The translations under genes and the position numbers were made by a program. Of a stretch of 64,000 nt of DNA, positions 1 to 10,200 are shown piece by piece. The stretch covers positions 65,494,501-65,558,500 of the forward strand of contig NC_134117.1 of assembly GCF_040939455.1 (NCBI RefSeq), given 5' to 3'. The DNA comes from Microcebus murinus. Taxonomy: Eukaryota > Chordata > Mammalia > Primates > Cheirogaleidae. A model generated the notes under the pieces. It did no database searches. It worked only from the letters and a program-made list of their open reading frames with translations, and was not told the origin of the DNA. How positions within the stretch are numbered: the stretch's first letter is position 1; the number at the start of each line of letters is the position of its first letter.

Positions 1-243
<243 letters not shown>

Positions 244-2080
244 GAAGAGCTCAGTGCAAATCTACAGCACAACTCCTCCTCTTGGGGCAAACTGGGCACA
301 AAGAGGATGGGGACACATCTGTCCAGGTACCCTGGGCTCTCCCAAGGGTACACACACTCTGTTCATGACTGGGGAATGTGGAGGCGGGCAGGTTGCCCAG
401 GCTGCTCCGACGTAAAGGCTGGGCTCCCTGAGAGGCCCTGGCTGGGGTCTGAGGAAGGCATCTGAGATGCAGAAGGAAGCCTTGGTTTAATACACAGTCT
501 GTGGCCCTGGCCACTGGGACCTCAGGGTCCCTTGCAGTCTTTCATGGCTTCATTTCCCTCACAGGACACTCCATGCAGATGGGCTGGTGCACATCGGCCA
601 TGGGACAGTCGGGCAGGTAGAACCAGTTGTAAAAGCTCGGACTCCAGAGAAGGAAACGGCCACTGACTGATAGAGGCCTTTGAAACTGCCATTGGAATTT
701 CATCTTCCATCCTAACACTGACTCTACTGCCTGGAACTCTCCCTTGTTCCTGACTCACAGCAGCATGACAGATGGGAAGAGTTCTGGAAATGGAATCAGA
801 GCGCCTGGGTTGCAGGACCAGTTCCGTCAGTGATGCTGGGTGACTTTGAGCCCTGTGCTCTCTGTGGGTCGTGGGGAAGGCTCTTAGTCACACTTCCCTT
901 GGCCATGGGCTATTTCCCAGCCTGCTCAGGGCTCAGCCTGGCTTCCCCTGGGGAGAGGCTCCTTGCCTTCCATCCGGGTTGGAGCCTCAGACACTTGGCC
1001 CAAGTGGAGCCCTTCCTCTTCCTCAAACCACACAGGGTGTCCTTTCCTGGTGGTCCCCTCTCCATCCTCTGGTCCCCTAATCATCCAGCCAACTCGACAC
1101 CCATTGCCCAGACCACTGGAAGGGTAGCCCTGGTAACATTGTTCCCCTGGTCAGAGACCATCAGTGGCTCCCACCAGTTATCTAAGACAAGGGAGAAAGA
1201 AAGGATGAAATTCCAGAAGGTTGGAAAGATGATAGGAAAGACGATGAGCCAGGGGCCAAAATCTCTGAGCAAGATGGGAAACGCAGAGGTCATAAATGGA
1301 TAAGCTGACGAAGATGGAGAAGAGATGGTTTAAAGACAGCTGAAGAGAAGAAGAAGATGCACCGTAGAGGAAGAGCAAGGGTCCACAAAGCACAGGGCCT
1401 TGGCTGGCCCCGTGGAAAAGGAGCAGCAGAGGATGGAGGTGTTCTGAGGGAGCAGACGGAGGCTGGGTGGAAGTCAGGAGGAGGCTGGGGTGGAGAGGGC
1501 ACACCTGCCACAGGGTGGTCACTCCTGGCCTTTCGGAGCGCCCGTGGAAAGGGGTCGGGGCTGAGGCTCCCAGGGTGGCCAGAGGAGACCCACAGGGGAG
1601 GAGCGAGAGGAGGCAGGTGTCCCATCATGAAGGGGTGGCAGGAAACACCTGCAGTGTGACTAGGTATCCCTGGGAGGCCAGGAAGGAGAATGGAAGAGGC
1701 CTGGGAAAGAAGGGGCTGGAAGGTGGGACAGGAAAGAAGGGACAGGAAGACGGAACGGCAGGAAGCAAGGAGAGGAAAAGAAAGAGGTCTTTGGGGAGGA
1801 CGCCTCTCAACTGGGAGCCTGGAAGAGGACTCAGGAAGGACTTCCTGGAACTGGCACACCTGTGCCCCACCCCCGCCCCATGTGTAAAGGTGCCTGCTAC
1901 CTCTTGGACAGAGCCATCCCCTTGCTTGCTGGGAGAGAATGCAGCGAGGACCACCCCCACAGGACCCTGGGATCTCACCCAGCCTCTGTCTGAGGGCCCC
2001 ACCTCCACCCCCTCCCAACCCAGCCTAGCTGGAAACTCGAAGGGGGCTGAGCCACCCACCCTGCATACCCGGTGCCGTAC
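244..2080. other. LRIT1 intron 1 (partial), unique sequence
   Basis: This stretch lies 3' of LRIT1 exon 1 on the minus strand, so it should be part of LRIT1 intron 1. I looked for the leucine-rich-repeat exon expected next in the family and did not find it. It is moderately GC-rich. A weak MIR-like piece is visible around 780-900 (ggaatcagagcgcctgggtt, then a degenerate 'tgggtgactttgag'). Long open frames here are chance frames in GC-rich DNA. Confidence 0.6.
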
Positions 2081-2202
2081 CTGGCCTTGCTGCCATCGCC
2101 CAGAATATGGAGGCTGCAGCTGCACAGAGATGGGCAGGAGCCCCGGGCCTGGGGGGGCCACCCAAGGGCCAAGAGCCAGAGCATGCCCACTGCCAGCCTC
2201 AT
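2081..2202 (-). CDS. LRIT1: LRIT1 coding exon 1 (N-terminus only)
   Basis: This is the first coding exon of LRIT1 (leucine-rich repeat, Ig-like and transmembrane domains 1), a retinal membrane protein that acts at photoreceptor synapses. The start codon is the complement of 2200-2202, with a G at -3. The 41 encoded residues begin MRLAVGMLWLLALGWPPQ, a clear hydrophobic signal peptide. They continue through a CxxxCxC motif (C23, C27, C29), the start of the LRR N-terminal cap, to DGSKAR. The exon ends after two bases of an Arg codon at a GT donor (minus-strand gccag|gtacgg), as I recall for human LRIT1. The frame is open upstream of the ATG but has no earlier ATG in the near 5' region. The LRR, Ig, FN3 and transmembrane exons are outside the window. 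The gene is divergent from RGR. Confidence 0.93.
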
Positions 2203-2355
2203 GGCTCCCCGCTCCTTTCTGGTCCGGGCAGGGGCCTGTCCCTGGACTGCTCCGTCCTGCCAGCCCAGCAAGCCCAGCAGCAGCCCACTTGCTCATCGGC
2301 CCCCGACACCCGCCCCTGAGGCCACGGGATAAACACGGACAGGCCGGGGATTAGA
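2203..2355 (-). promoter_or_regulatory. LRIT1 5' flank with a CRX/OTX-type motif
   Basis: This GC-rich DNA lies immediately upstream of the LRIT1 start. At 2348-2353 the plus strand reads GGATTA, i.e. TAATCC on the LRIT1 strand, the core site of the CRX/OTX2 homeodomain factors that drive photoreceptor genes. A weak TATA-like 'gggataaac' (2327-2335) lies between it and the start. The transcription start cannot be fixed from sequence alone. Confidence 0.4.
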
Positions 2356-3054
2356 GGGGAGTCCCAGCCACAGCACTCAGCGGCTTATTGCTTCCTGAAT
2401 CACCCGGTCCTGAGGGGGAGGGGGGCCTCTTCTGTAGTCAGAGCACCCCACGCCAACCAGGCTGTGGACAGCACAGACCCCCCTGGGGTGCCTGGGCTCA
2501 GGGAAGATGGAGACAGAACCTGGCTTCTAATAAAGGCCTTTGGGAATAGGTGCTGGGCGTTGCAATCTGGCTTCATGGCCCCAGTCCCTCATGCCCCTGG
2601 GCCTGGGCAGGTCTAGACCAGTGAGATATGACCTAGGGAGATACCCAGGCCCCAGCGCACACCTAAGATGCCCAGCTCTGTGCCAGGCCTGTTCTAACAA
2701 CACTGGCTTCCAGTTGCTGTTGGTGTTCATCCCTTACTCTCTTCCAGTCCAGCCAATAGGGTTCTCCCAATGCTCCCCACCTGTTCTTCCTCCTCCCCAA
2801 CCCAGCGACCGGCGTGTCCATTCCCTCACCTCTGCCTCTTCCTCCTTCTGTCCTCACCTAGCTGAACTCTACCCTCTGTTCCCGCTCTGTCCTGCTTCCC
2901 ATCTTTGGCGATCTTGCAGGCATGGAAGAAGGACTGACATACGTATTAACCAACAAACTCAGATAGAAACTAGGGAAGGCAGGACATAGAATGAGTTGCT
3001 CCCCCAGAGTGAATTACAAGATGCCAATGACAAGTGCTCGGAGCCCAGGGGTGT

Positions 3055-3240
3055 TGGGGCTTTGGTTCCAGCTCCATCCATGGATCACTGCATGACCTCA
3101 GGCTGGTGGTTCATAACTGCTCTTAGCCTCAGTTTTCTCCTCTGAAATGGATAATGATATCTAATTCATGGGGTTGTTTGTAGACTTGTTAGAAGATTGT
3201 TTAGCACAGTGCCTGGCCTCAATAAACATTAGCTGTATTG
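3055..3240 (+). repeat. MIR
   Basis: This is a diverged tRNA-derived MIR. It shows the hallmarks of the family: 'tgacctcaggc', 'cctcagttttctcctctgaaatggataatgatatc' in pieces, 'ggttgtttgtagac', and a 3' end 'cacagtgcctggcctcaataaa'. Confidence 0.8.
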
Positions 3241-3762
3241 CCAGTAGTGCTCTGGGGCTTGGCTTCTTCACGTGATAATGAGTTAAGTTGCCCTAGATCA
3301 GTGTTTCCCGATTTATATTTTACCTCGAGCCAGCACATAACAGTGTATAATGCGCCAGCGTTCCAAGAGGTCATTTGGAGAAGCCAAAGCTCTTAGCCTG
3401 GGGCCAGGGGCCACTTACCAAAGAGAGCAGCTCTCTATTCCAAGCCAGTGTCCTGGGAGACTTTCTGTGCTTGTCTGGCTCAAGTGCTCTGTGGGAGACA
3501 GGACATGCACCCTGACATCTATATCCACAGTGCATTCTTCTAACTAGGACCTAGACAGGCTATGGGCAACAGACACTTAACATTGCAAAGGGGGAGCCTG
3601 GGAAAAGCCCAATGGTCCCACTTCAGGGCACCTAGCTAGTTAGTGGCAGATTCAGATCCAGAACCCCAGTCTCTAGTCCCAGTTGGGGTTTCTCCTCTGA
3701 CAGCAGGTAACTTCCCAAACCTCATCCTTTTCCCAGTGCTTGTGAGCACACGCATGTGAGCC

Positions 3763-3801
3763 CATGGGCGCACGCACACACACATGCACGCACATGCACA
3801 C
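3763..3801. repeat. CA-rich simple repeat
   Basis: This is an imperfect alternating purine-pyrimidine tract (gcacgcacacacacatgcac and following). It is short and degenerate, about 450 bp upstream of the RGR start. Confidence 0.7.
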
Positions 3802-3963
3802 AGGCGCTCAGCTTGTCAGCGCTACAAACAAGGAAGGGCCTGGCCCCTCTCCAAGTCTCAGGAACAGCTGCGGCTCAAATCTGTCCTTTGGCTCCCCTCC
3901 CTTGGTTATGCAACTCTCTTCCAATTCGGCTCCCAGCCACACACCATTTGGATTCCCCAAGCT

Positions 3964-3969
3964 TAATCC
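3964..3969 (+). promoter_or_regulatory. CRX/OTX2-type motif upstream of RGR
   Basis: TAATCC, inside cttaatcccg, lies about 190 bp upstream of the TATA-like element of RGR. TAATCC is the preferred site of CRX and OTX2, and OTX2 is active in retinal pigment epithelium. A 6-bp match alone is weak evidence. Its position in a retinal gene promoter makes it plausible. Confidence 0.4.
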
Positions 3970-4126
3970 CGCGCAGCGGGGCTGGAATGAATGAGACAGC
4001 TCCATCCTGGCTTCACAAAGGCTGCACTGTCCAACGGTGAAGGGGTTCCTTCTGCTGGGGCCAAGAGGATCAGTTAGAGCGGGGGCAGACAGCAAGAAGG
4101 AGCCCAACGTCTAGCATAATAACCCG

Positions 4127-4132
4127 CATGTG
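4127..4132 (+). promoter_or_regulatory. E-box CATGTG (possible MITF-type site)
   Basis: CATGTG occurs 20 bp upstream of the TATA-like element of RGR. MITF, a pigment-epithelium regulator, binds this E-box form. The flanks (gCATGTGc) do not match the full M-box. The assignment is inference from the gene's known expression site. Confidence 0.3.
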
Positions 4133-4151
4133 CCCTCACGCGGGATGGCCC

Positions 4152-4158
4152 TTTAAAA
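4152..4158 (+). promoter_or_regulatory. TATA-like box of RGR
   Basis: TTTAAAA lies 60 bp upstream of the RGR start codon. This would place transcription initiation near 4180-4186 and give a 5' UTR of about 35 nt. An in-frame ATG at 4128 lies upstream of this box, so it is probably not transcribed. That supports 4218 as the true start. Confidence 0.5.
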
Positions 4159-4217
4159 GGGAGGGGCCTGGCTGTGGGAAGCCAGAGACAGCTGGGCCAC
4201 GGGGAGGGACAGTGAGG

Positions 4218-4296
4218 ATGGCAGAGCCCGGCACCCTGCCCACCGGCTTCAGGGAGCTCGAGGTGCTGGCTGTGGGGACCGTGCTGCTGGTGGAAG
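4218..4296 (+). CDS. RGR: RGR exon 1 (coding part)
   Basis: This exon encodes residues 1-26 (MAEPGTLPTGFRELEVLAVG and on) plus the first base of codon 27. The start matches the conserved opsin-family N-terminus 'LPTGF.ELEVLAVG'. The donor is GAAG|GTGAGC, a strong match to consensus. The exon covers the short extracellular N-terminus and the first part of helix 1. Confidence 0.96.
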
Positions 4297-7200
4297 GTGA
4301 GCCAGGAGGACCTGGGGTGCAGCAGGGGCCCAGTGGGTTCTCAGGACCCAAGCCGCCGCTGTGCAGCCGGCAAGAAGAGGTCCCCAAACCCAGCAGGGTG
4401 TCAGGTCCCCTTGGTTGCCTGCTCCTCGGTGCCTGGACCCAGAGGGTCTTCCGACGGCTGCACGCCAGCTGGGAGCCAAGACAGAGAAGCCAGGCAAAGC
4501 CAGGGAGGGAGGGACTTTGAGAGGGGGACATCTGCCCAGGAGATGACCAAGAAGCAGGCTTTGAGGTTTTTTATATCCTTCCGGCTGGGAGAAAATTTAA
4601 TCCACTCCCTGGAAATCCTGATAAGAACCTCGTGTAAGATCAGGCCCCCGAAAGGCTCTGGAGACAGACAACTCTGCCACCTGCTCTTGTGTGATTGTAA
4701 CCAAGTCCCTTTCGCTTCCTACCTCCAAATGCCTTGACATTCCACACGGGTGGTCGCGAGTGGGAAAGTGGGTACAAAGTGCCAGCCTAGACAGACACCA
4801 GGGACATTTAAGTTCATCCACTGCCATCCTCTGCAGCCCCACCACTGCTTCCACCGTGACCCTAACATTTCCCCTCTCGGGGTGCTTGGGTCCCTGAGGG
4901 GCCTGCCTCAACCTGGAATCCCCAAGGGCTCACTGTGGCTGGAGCTAGAGGCAGTGTCGATCCTGGAGCGGAGCCGGCCCAAGCTGGACTGGAGGGGACA
5001 CAGCCCTTGTTCACAGCAGATCAGAGCAGTAACCAGCGCATTTTCTCACCTAAGAACTGACAGTGGAGAGGGGACGGTAGCCACTAGCCTGGTCCTCTAG
5101 GCCCTGGACACAATTGTCTGGTGATCCCAGCCTGTTTCTCTGTTTTCTGAGAGCCCTACAATCTAGCACCCTTCCAGGTCCTCAAACATGCCATGAAATT
5201 TTACCACTTTATGTATTTGCACATGCTAGTCCCTTTCTGGAATGCTCTTCCATGCACTGTCCTCCAAGTAAACACTTACAGTTTTGAAGGCAGGATTCCT
5301 TCCTGTCCCTCACCTTGGATGGGGGAAGCTGAGGCTCAGAGGGCTTGAAGGGCAGCAAGTGAGTGACCAAGATGAAATTTAAGGACGGGACTCTCTGCCT
5401 CCTGAGAACTCTCCCCTCAAGTTCACCTCCTGCCTGGCTTGCCAGGCGGCTCCCAGCTCTAATATCAATTCCTCCTCTCTGAGGCTCTCCCACCATTGCT
5501 CCTCAGCCCTTGGAGGAGGCATCTTGCCTCCTCCAGCAAAAGACCTGAGTTCGAGTTCCAACTCCACCACTTACTAGCTGTGTACTTAGGCAAGTTAGCT
5601 AGCATCTCTGAGACTCAGGATCCCGGCGGTCAATGGAAGAGAGTATCCGAGTGAAGGATGAATGAGATGAAGCCATGTCGTGGAGCCTGGTGTGTGACAA
5701 GTGCTTGGCGGGTGTCCCTGGTGGTGACTGCTAATAGCATGAACGTGCTGCATGTGGGGATCTTCCTCCTTGGTGGTCTGGGAGGGTGCTGAGGCTGCAC
5801 TCGCCTCCCAGTCCTATTTCCATCCCCGCTGGGCCTCAGTGGCCCCAATGCCAGCCCCGCCCTTCCTTTCAGCTCTCTCCGGTCTCAGCCTCAATGGCCT
5901 GACCATCTTCTCTTTCTGCAAGACCCCGGCGCTGCGCACTCCCAGCCACCTGCTGGTGCTGAGCTTGGCCCTCGCGGACAGCGGGATCAGCCTGAACGCC
6001 CTCATCGCAGCCACGTCCAGCCTCCTCCGGTACCAGCCTCCTTCCCGGGCCCTGCCTGGGGCCGCGCCTCTGGGCGCTGGGCAGCCAGGCCTGAGGGTTC
6101 TTCCAAACTATAGAAAACTGACCAAGGGCAGAGGGGACCCACCAAACTAGGCTAAATCCCAACTCCAGATTACCCTAAAGAACCATGGCCAATTTCTGGG
6201 AGACAAAGAGATGGCAGGCTGTAACCAGGCGGCCTGGGTTTGAGACGTGGCTTCGTCATTTCTCATTCTGAGCCTCTTTTGTAAATTGAATATTATTGCC
6301 TCACTCATAGGGGTGGGTAGAAGTATTGACTTTTATTATTTGTAAATAACTGAAAGCAATGCTTGGCAGGGTGCCCTGAATAAGTGTTTGTGAAAGCAAA
6401 CAGGATTTGGACTGGTGTCCAAGCCAGGGTCTTCCAGCTCGGCCTGGGAATGTTTATACGATTGTTTTCTGAAGCAGACTGAACATTCCATTCTGGTTTG
6501 GGGGTGCTGCCTATGGAGGCTGGAGCCCCCCGGGTGTGAGTGCTCAGGGCTGGGCAGCCTAGGGGTCTGAGTCAGCGAGGATTCCTCTGCCACAATGAAC
6601 TGAAGCTTTGACCTTTACTTGGCCCATGTAGCTGAGAGCTGGGGGACCTGGGTTCTGCCCTCCGCCTGTGCCTTCACCTGCTGTGTGACATTGGCTTTGG
6701 GACCTTCTCCTATTTGAGCCTCAGTTTCCCCACCTGTAGAGTGAAGGCATGAGCTGTTCTGCAACAGAGGCATCCGATCTCTCAGAGAGATCCTTCGGCC
6801 CAGTGACAGTCGCTGTCAGAGTCGATAAACCTGCAGAGGGTGTGTTGGCTCCACACCTCTGCCCGGTGACTTGAGCTCTAAGGCCTCAGTTTCCTCATAG
6901 GAAAAACACAGACAGTAAGGCCCTCTCTGGAGGGCTGGGGACAACGTTCAGGAACACGCCCGCCAAGCTGTGCTGGGCAGTCGTGGGAGGCGGGAGGGAC
7001 AGAGGGAAAGGGTCACTGGTGCCCCGTGTCTCCCACAGGCGCTGGCCCTACGGCTCGGATGGCTGCCAGGCTCACGGCTTCCAGGGCTGCGTGACGGTGC
7101 TGGCCAGCATCTGCAGCAGCGCGGCCATCGCCTGGGGGCGCTATCACCACTACTGCACCCGTATGTCTCCGGCTGCCCCGGTGGCACGTGGGGAGGATAA

Positions 7201-10200
7201 GGGGCGGGCGGGGGTGGTAGGGACAAGGGCTGCTCAGTGCAGGGAGCACGGGTGGCATGAGTGGCAGGGGCCCTATCGGGACTGCCTCTTGCAGTCCAGA
7301 CAGTCGGGCAAGTCCGGAATCCTCTCTTAGTCTCTTCCTCTGTGAGATGATTTTAATAACCAACCTCAGTTTTGTTTTGAAAATCAAATGAGGTCATGGA
7401 TTCAGAAAATGCCCTTGCAGACGGGCACTTCTGGGGGCAGAAAGGCCGTGTGAATGTGTGCAGCTGGGCATGGGCCCTGGCACCTCCCACTCCCACGGGG
7501 CCTCTGCTGGGGATTCGGAGACTGGTCCAGGTCTAGATTTCCCAAGCTGCAGTCCCAAGCACCATCCTCATAACTGGCTGTGTACCACCAGTGTACCACC
7601 TGCTCTGTTTTTACTTGATATTCTTTTCTTAAAAGTGACTTACTTGCAAAAACTTAAACACCTGCTTTACTTTCATTCGAAACAATATCTGTGCTATCAC
7701 AGGTTTAATGTTCTTATCAGTTTAATATACATCAAAATAAAAACATGTTCATCCAGAGATTGTCTAGGATCCAGCGCTCCTCCAGGGGCGTGTAAACATG
7801 CTTCAGGGAGCTGTGGCTCAGCTAAGTCTCACAGCAAATCCCCAGCTTGCTGCCTGGGTTGCAGAGGCACAGAGAAGTTAAGGAACTTGCCCAGGGTTGC
7901 ACAGGTAGAGAGGGCAGAGCTGTAATTGGGCATGGCCTGGACGCTTCCAAGTCCTGAGTGATGGATTTGTCCAGCATGGGGGCTGCTGGGGGTCCGTGGC
8001 CAGCACGGCCTCAAGCCCTGGGCGTGGCCCCTTTGGAATCCACAGACCTGTCCTGGCCACTGTCACATGCAGCAGCAGGGAGGGCGTATGGGGAGGGGAC
8101 AGAGGAGGTCAGGCTGGTGGGGCTGGATCACACCAAAAGAGGCTTCTGGGACTCAGACTCTGCCACTGGCATGGAGGTGGGGCCCCAAGCCCAAGTCAAG
8201 GCTTCTCAGATGTCTCCTGGGAGCAGAGACAGTGGCCCACTTCTGAGCAAGAGCCAAGGATGGTGGACAGTCCAGACTTCCACCTCCCTCCCCTACCACT
8301 CTCACCTGCACCCCCGCCCATGCCTCTTCCCTAACCTTGGCCTTGGGAAACACATCTGCCTCTTCGCCACCCCCTCCTCTCTCTGTCCTCTGGAGAAGAT
8401 GGAATAGTGTCTGCTCAGAGACCTGCACCTTCCATTCTTCTTCTTCTTTTATTCTTCATAACAATACTCTAAGGCAGAGATTATCATACTGTGGGAGAGA
8501 ACACTGAGGCCCAGCCATTAAGCATAGAGCTGGGATTTAGGGATGCTCTTCGTGACCCTGAAGTCCATTCTTTTTCACTCTGCCACGTGACCTCTTCATC
8601 ACAACCTCCTCTTCCTCCTCTGTCCCACACAGGCAGCCCGCTGGCATGGAGCACGGCCATCTCTCTGGTGCTGTTTGTGTGGCTGTCTTCTGCCTTCTGG
8701 GCAGCCCTGCCCCTCCTGGGTTGGGGCCACTATAACTACGAGCCACTGGGGACATGCTGCACCTTGGACTACTCCAGAGGGGACAGGTGAGGTGGGAAGA
8801 GCAGCTTTGAGGCTCCTTTCCACAAGAGTCTTGGCTTTGACCCCCCCATAGAAAGGGTTCCCCAGCTGAAAATCCAAATGGGGAATGTCACTGTTTGCCA
8901 GAGAATCTCAACACCTTGGTCATGATACCCACCACTGGGTTGACAGTGGGACTGGGAAAAGCCTGTTCTGAAGACTGGCCGAGTGATGGGAATTGTATGC
9001 AAATTGGGGCCCAGAGTTGAGCCCAAGAGGAGCCATCATATGATGAGCCTTGGCCTGTGTTGGTCACAGCAGTCACGGAGCCCCGCCATCCCTTTGCCAT
9101 CTTCAGCACAGTCAGCTGTCCCGGCTCTGACCTCATCCATTCCCAGAGGGATGCAGGCCCGCAGTACAATAGATTCAAAGAACATTAAGGTCTTTGCATT
9201 GGGAGGGGCTCCCTGGCATGGAAATCGACTCCGTGAGCCAATCCCTGGAGAGATAGCACTGAAGGCAGGAAGATCCCCATCCCCATGGGGGCCCATGTTC
9301 TGGTACTGTCCCATCCAGGTGGCTCCAGGAAGACCGGGGCTTAAGCAGACCTTCTGGGGGCTTCCTTGAGGAGTGGTCATGGGCTCCAGCCCCCCTTGCT
9401 TCCATATTGCATTTACCTGCTTTACCCAAGGTGTTTCCTCACGAAGCATCTGTCCTCATGGCAGGCTTCCCAGGTGAAGCCGACTCGAGTTCCCTGGGCC
9501 TGGTTCAAGTGTCCCTGCAGTGCAGTCCCCAGCCGGGGTCCACCCAATCCCTGTGGTAGCCCTTCCTCCCACCCCTCTTCAGTAGACAGCTCCAAGGTGA
9601 CGGGTCTTCCCTTCACAAAATGGGAATCTGCCTCCCTGTCACTCGCACCTGTTCCTGCCAGCCCTCCTGCCTCCCTGTGACTGATTTCTGGGATCCCAGA
9701 CTCTTCTGTGGTCCCTCCTTCAGTGACACAGTATCCAATTTCCTTGTCCTCTGCAGGTTCCTTTCAAATCCCTGTTCCTAAAACATTCCTTGAAAGTTCC
9801 TTCCTGTAGGTCCACTGACATCCCCACCACTGGGTGAACACATGTCCCAATCTAAAGAGTCCCATTCTTTGTGGGGCAAACCAGAGAGCAGGGCTGAGCA
9901 CTTGAGCTTGAAGGAGGCCTCTTCCTTCTCTCAGCCCCCGGCTCCCAAAGGCAGCTCTAGGAGGACCTCGTAGCTCCCTGGCTCCTAAAGGGAGTTCACC
10001 CAGGACCCAGGAGCAAACACACTCTGAGCACGTGTCTGACGGGGGTGGCTCCCCACATCTGGCCATCCAGAGCAGGCCGGTGGGCCTATGGGGGCAGCTG
10101 ACCATCCTGAGAGCCAGCCTCATTCTTCTAACCCCCTGTTGTAGAAATGTCACCAGTTTTCTCTTCACCATGGCCTTCTTCAACTTCCTCATCCCCCTCT

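Larger units (their letters stand above)
2356..3960. other. LRIT1-RGR intergenic region, mostly unique
   Basis: This is the region between the two divergent retinal genes. It contains no recognised gene and no Alu. It includes MIR copies (about 3055-3240 and 3590-3680) and a CA-rich alternating purine-pyrimidine stretch around 3763-3801. The remainder is unique sequence that could hold shared regulatory DNA. Confidence 0.6.

Noticed and set aside
1467..2354. Plus-strand open frame of 295 codons
   Set aside because: It runs antisense through LRIT1 exon 1 and intron 1 in GC-rich DNA. The real coding signal is on the minus strand.
4128..4217. In-frame upstream ATG extending RGR by 30 residues
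   Set aside because: It lies upstream of the TATA-like element, and the known RGR family N-terminus starts at 4218.
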